NCBI GenBank assembly: GCA_959600065.1
Contig: CAUGKZ010000094.1
Location: forward strand, 1 to 6,821
Origin: an uncultured Kroppenstedtia sp.
GTDB taxonomy: Bacteria; Bacillota; Bacilli; Thermoactinomycetales; DSM-45169
DNA: 6,821 nucleotides
Reading direction: 5' to 3'
Position numbers and translations under genes: made by a program
The notes under the pieces: generated by a model
What the model was told of the DNA's origin: nothing
The model's input: only the letters and a program-made list of their open reading frames with translations
The model's database searches: none
Shown here: positions 6,380 to 6,821 of the stretch, piece by piece
How the letters are laid out: every line of letters starts with the position of its first letter
Position numbering within the stretch: the stretch's first letter is position 1

Positions 6380-6544
6380 CATAATGAAGGAACTGGCAGG
6401 CGCGTGCCTGTACGGTAGAAAATCATCCCCAAAAGTCCTTCCACAGAGTTTCCTTTAAAAAAAGAAGAGACAGACCCCTCTGGCGATCCTCCCCCTCAGA
6501 TGGGTTTCATTTCTGTTCCAAAAATAAATGTGAGTTCAAGAACA
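6380..6544. other. Gene-free stretch between sigK remnant and the CRISPR edge
   Basis: No coding frame, RNA gene or terminator could be supported. Only a short 5-bp hairpin CAGGC / GCCTG (6397-6410), an A-rich run near 6456-6468 and pyrimidine-rich patches are seen. The upstream part of sigK would be expected here but is not recognisable in any frame. Confidence 0.4.
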
Positions 6545-6573
6545 TACCCCCTTTCAAGAGAAGAAAGGGGGTA
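6545..6573. repeat. Perfect 11-bp inverted repeat (hairpin)
   Basis: TACCCCCTTTC (6545-6555) and GAAAGGGGGTA (6563-6573) are exact reverse complements around a 7-base AAGAGAA loop. Neither strand has a following T-run long enough for a standard terminator. It lies ten bases before the degenerate CRISPR-like repeat and could be a transcript end for the array, a protein site or a mobile-element end. Confidence 0.75.
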
Positions 6574-6582
6574 AGTGCGATC

Positions 6583-6612
6583 GTTTCATCCTCATAGCAA
6601 GGTGTCAATGTT
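6583..6612 (-). repeat. Degenerate outlying CRISPR-like repeat
   Basis: The stretch starting GTTTCATCCTCATA aligns with the repeat at 6735, starting GTTTCAATCCTCATA, with one missing A. The match continues through AGGTGT and a later GTT, with changes in the loop (GCA for CTG) and near the end. The hairpin arm TGAGG is spoiled to CAAGG. Its distance to the next repeat (152 bases) is about two repeat-spacer units of 73-76 bases, so a middle repeat may have been lost. Decayed repeats are common at leader-distal ends. Confidence 0.55.
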
Positions 6613-6712
6613 AAATCTCCATCCCCTGGGACCCAAGGCTTTTACCCAAATCCCATGAGAGAACTATAGGTAGCCAACAATCACATCCGTTTTTACTCCC
6701 CAGCGGATAACG

Positions 6713-6735
6713 CTTTGAGGCTGAGTGCCTCAAGG
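6713..6735. repeat. Hairpin abutting the CRISPR repeat
   Basis: TTGAGGC (6715-6721) pairs with GCCTCAA (6727-6733) around TGAGT, extendable by a T-G and a C-G pair to 6713-6735, where it meets the first base of the CRISPR repeat. There is no T-run on either strand, so it is not a clear terminator. It could lie in a decayed spacer or be a processing or end structure of the array transcript. Confidence 0.6.
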
Positions 6736-6821
6736 TTTCAATCCTCATACTGAGGTGTTTATCGTTGTTACCCACTTCCCAGAAATCGATAATCCTGATG
6801 ACTTACTGTTTCAATCCTCAT
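6735..6821 (-). CRISPR. Edge of a CRISPR array (one full repeat, one spacer, start of next repeat)
   Basis: GTTTCAATCCTCAT occurs at 6735-6748 and again, identical for all 14 visible bases, at 6808-6821 where the window ends; the period is 73 bases. The first copy contains the palindrome CCTCA-TAC-TGAGG (6743-6755), as expected for a repeat that folds in crRNA. If the repeat is 30 bases (to 6764) the spacer is 43; if it is 36-37 bases the spacer is 36-37. On the minus strand the repeat ends ATGAGGATTGAAAC, the ATTGAAA(C) 3' end typical of type I and III repeats in Firmicutes and thermophiles, so transcription is inferred to be minus and the leader should lie to the right of the window. No cas gene is in the window. 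With only two partial matches, the array call rests mainly on repeat form. Confidence 0.72.

Noticed and set aside
6643..6670. Weak CAAATCCCAT match as the missing middle CRISPR repeat
   Set aside because: Similarity is limited to a few bases around ATCC; spacing of 60 and 92 bases to neighbours is uneven.
6689..6714. GTTTTTACTCCCCAGCGG as another degenerate CRISPR repeat
   Set aside because: It matches the repeat only in the first few bases and its spacing (106 from one copy, 46 from the next) does not fit the 73-base period.

Overview
The window looks like a spore-forming Firmicute (Bacillota) chromosome, moderately GC-rich and possibly thermophilic. The signs are strong Shine-Dalgarno sites, a Gram-positive HTH/TPR peptide-sensing regulator, and a relic of the sporulation sigma factor SigK. 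A Thermoactinomycetaceae/Bacillales-type host would fit, but no taxon can be proved from the sequence alone.

Left part (1-1830, minus strand): a type I restriction-modification operon. hsdM (272-1753) is complete and intact. It overlaps by 8 bases the start of hsdS, of which only the first 93 codons lie in the window. The hsdS part is visibly AT-richer than hsdM, as expected for an exchangeable target-recognition domain. A plausible sigma-A promoter lies just upstream of hsdM.

Centre (2143-3830, plus strand): the most interesting unit. A 443-residue XRE-type HTH protein with a TPR superhelix (RRNPP/NprR-PlcR-like architecture) is followed, with a 14-base overlap and a strong internal ribosome binding site, by a 46-codon gene. 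That gene has a basic N-terminus, a hydrophobic core and a short polar C-terminus ending DQPGPW. This is the layout of a quorum-sensing receptor and its exported pro-peptide. A hairpin terminator closes the unit. The pair is divergent from hsdM across 389 bases, so it may control itself and possibly the restriction operon.

Right part (3915-6380): a gene graveyard. A FecCD-type iron-siderophore permease (minus) lacks its N-terminal half and has a +1 frameshift. A membrane family-2 glycosyltransferase (plus) has two frameshifts and an amber codon exactly where the Q of the QxxRW motif should be. The C-terminal region 4 of SigK (minus) remains as a fragment with an in-frame stop, still followed by its own intrinsic terminator.

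Far right (6545-6821): a perfect 11-bp inverted repeat, a degenerate CRISPR-like repeat, a hairpin, then one full repeat, one spacer and the start of a second repeat. This is the edge of a CRISPR array running out of the window. Repeat polarity (GTTTCAAT on plus, so ATTGAAAC on minus) suggests minus-strand transcription and that the window holds the leader-distal, decaying end.
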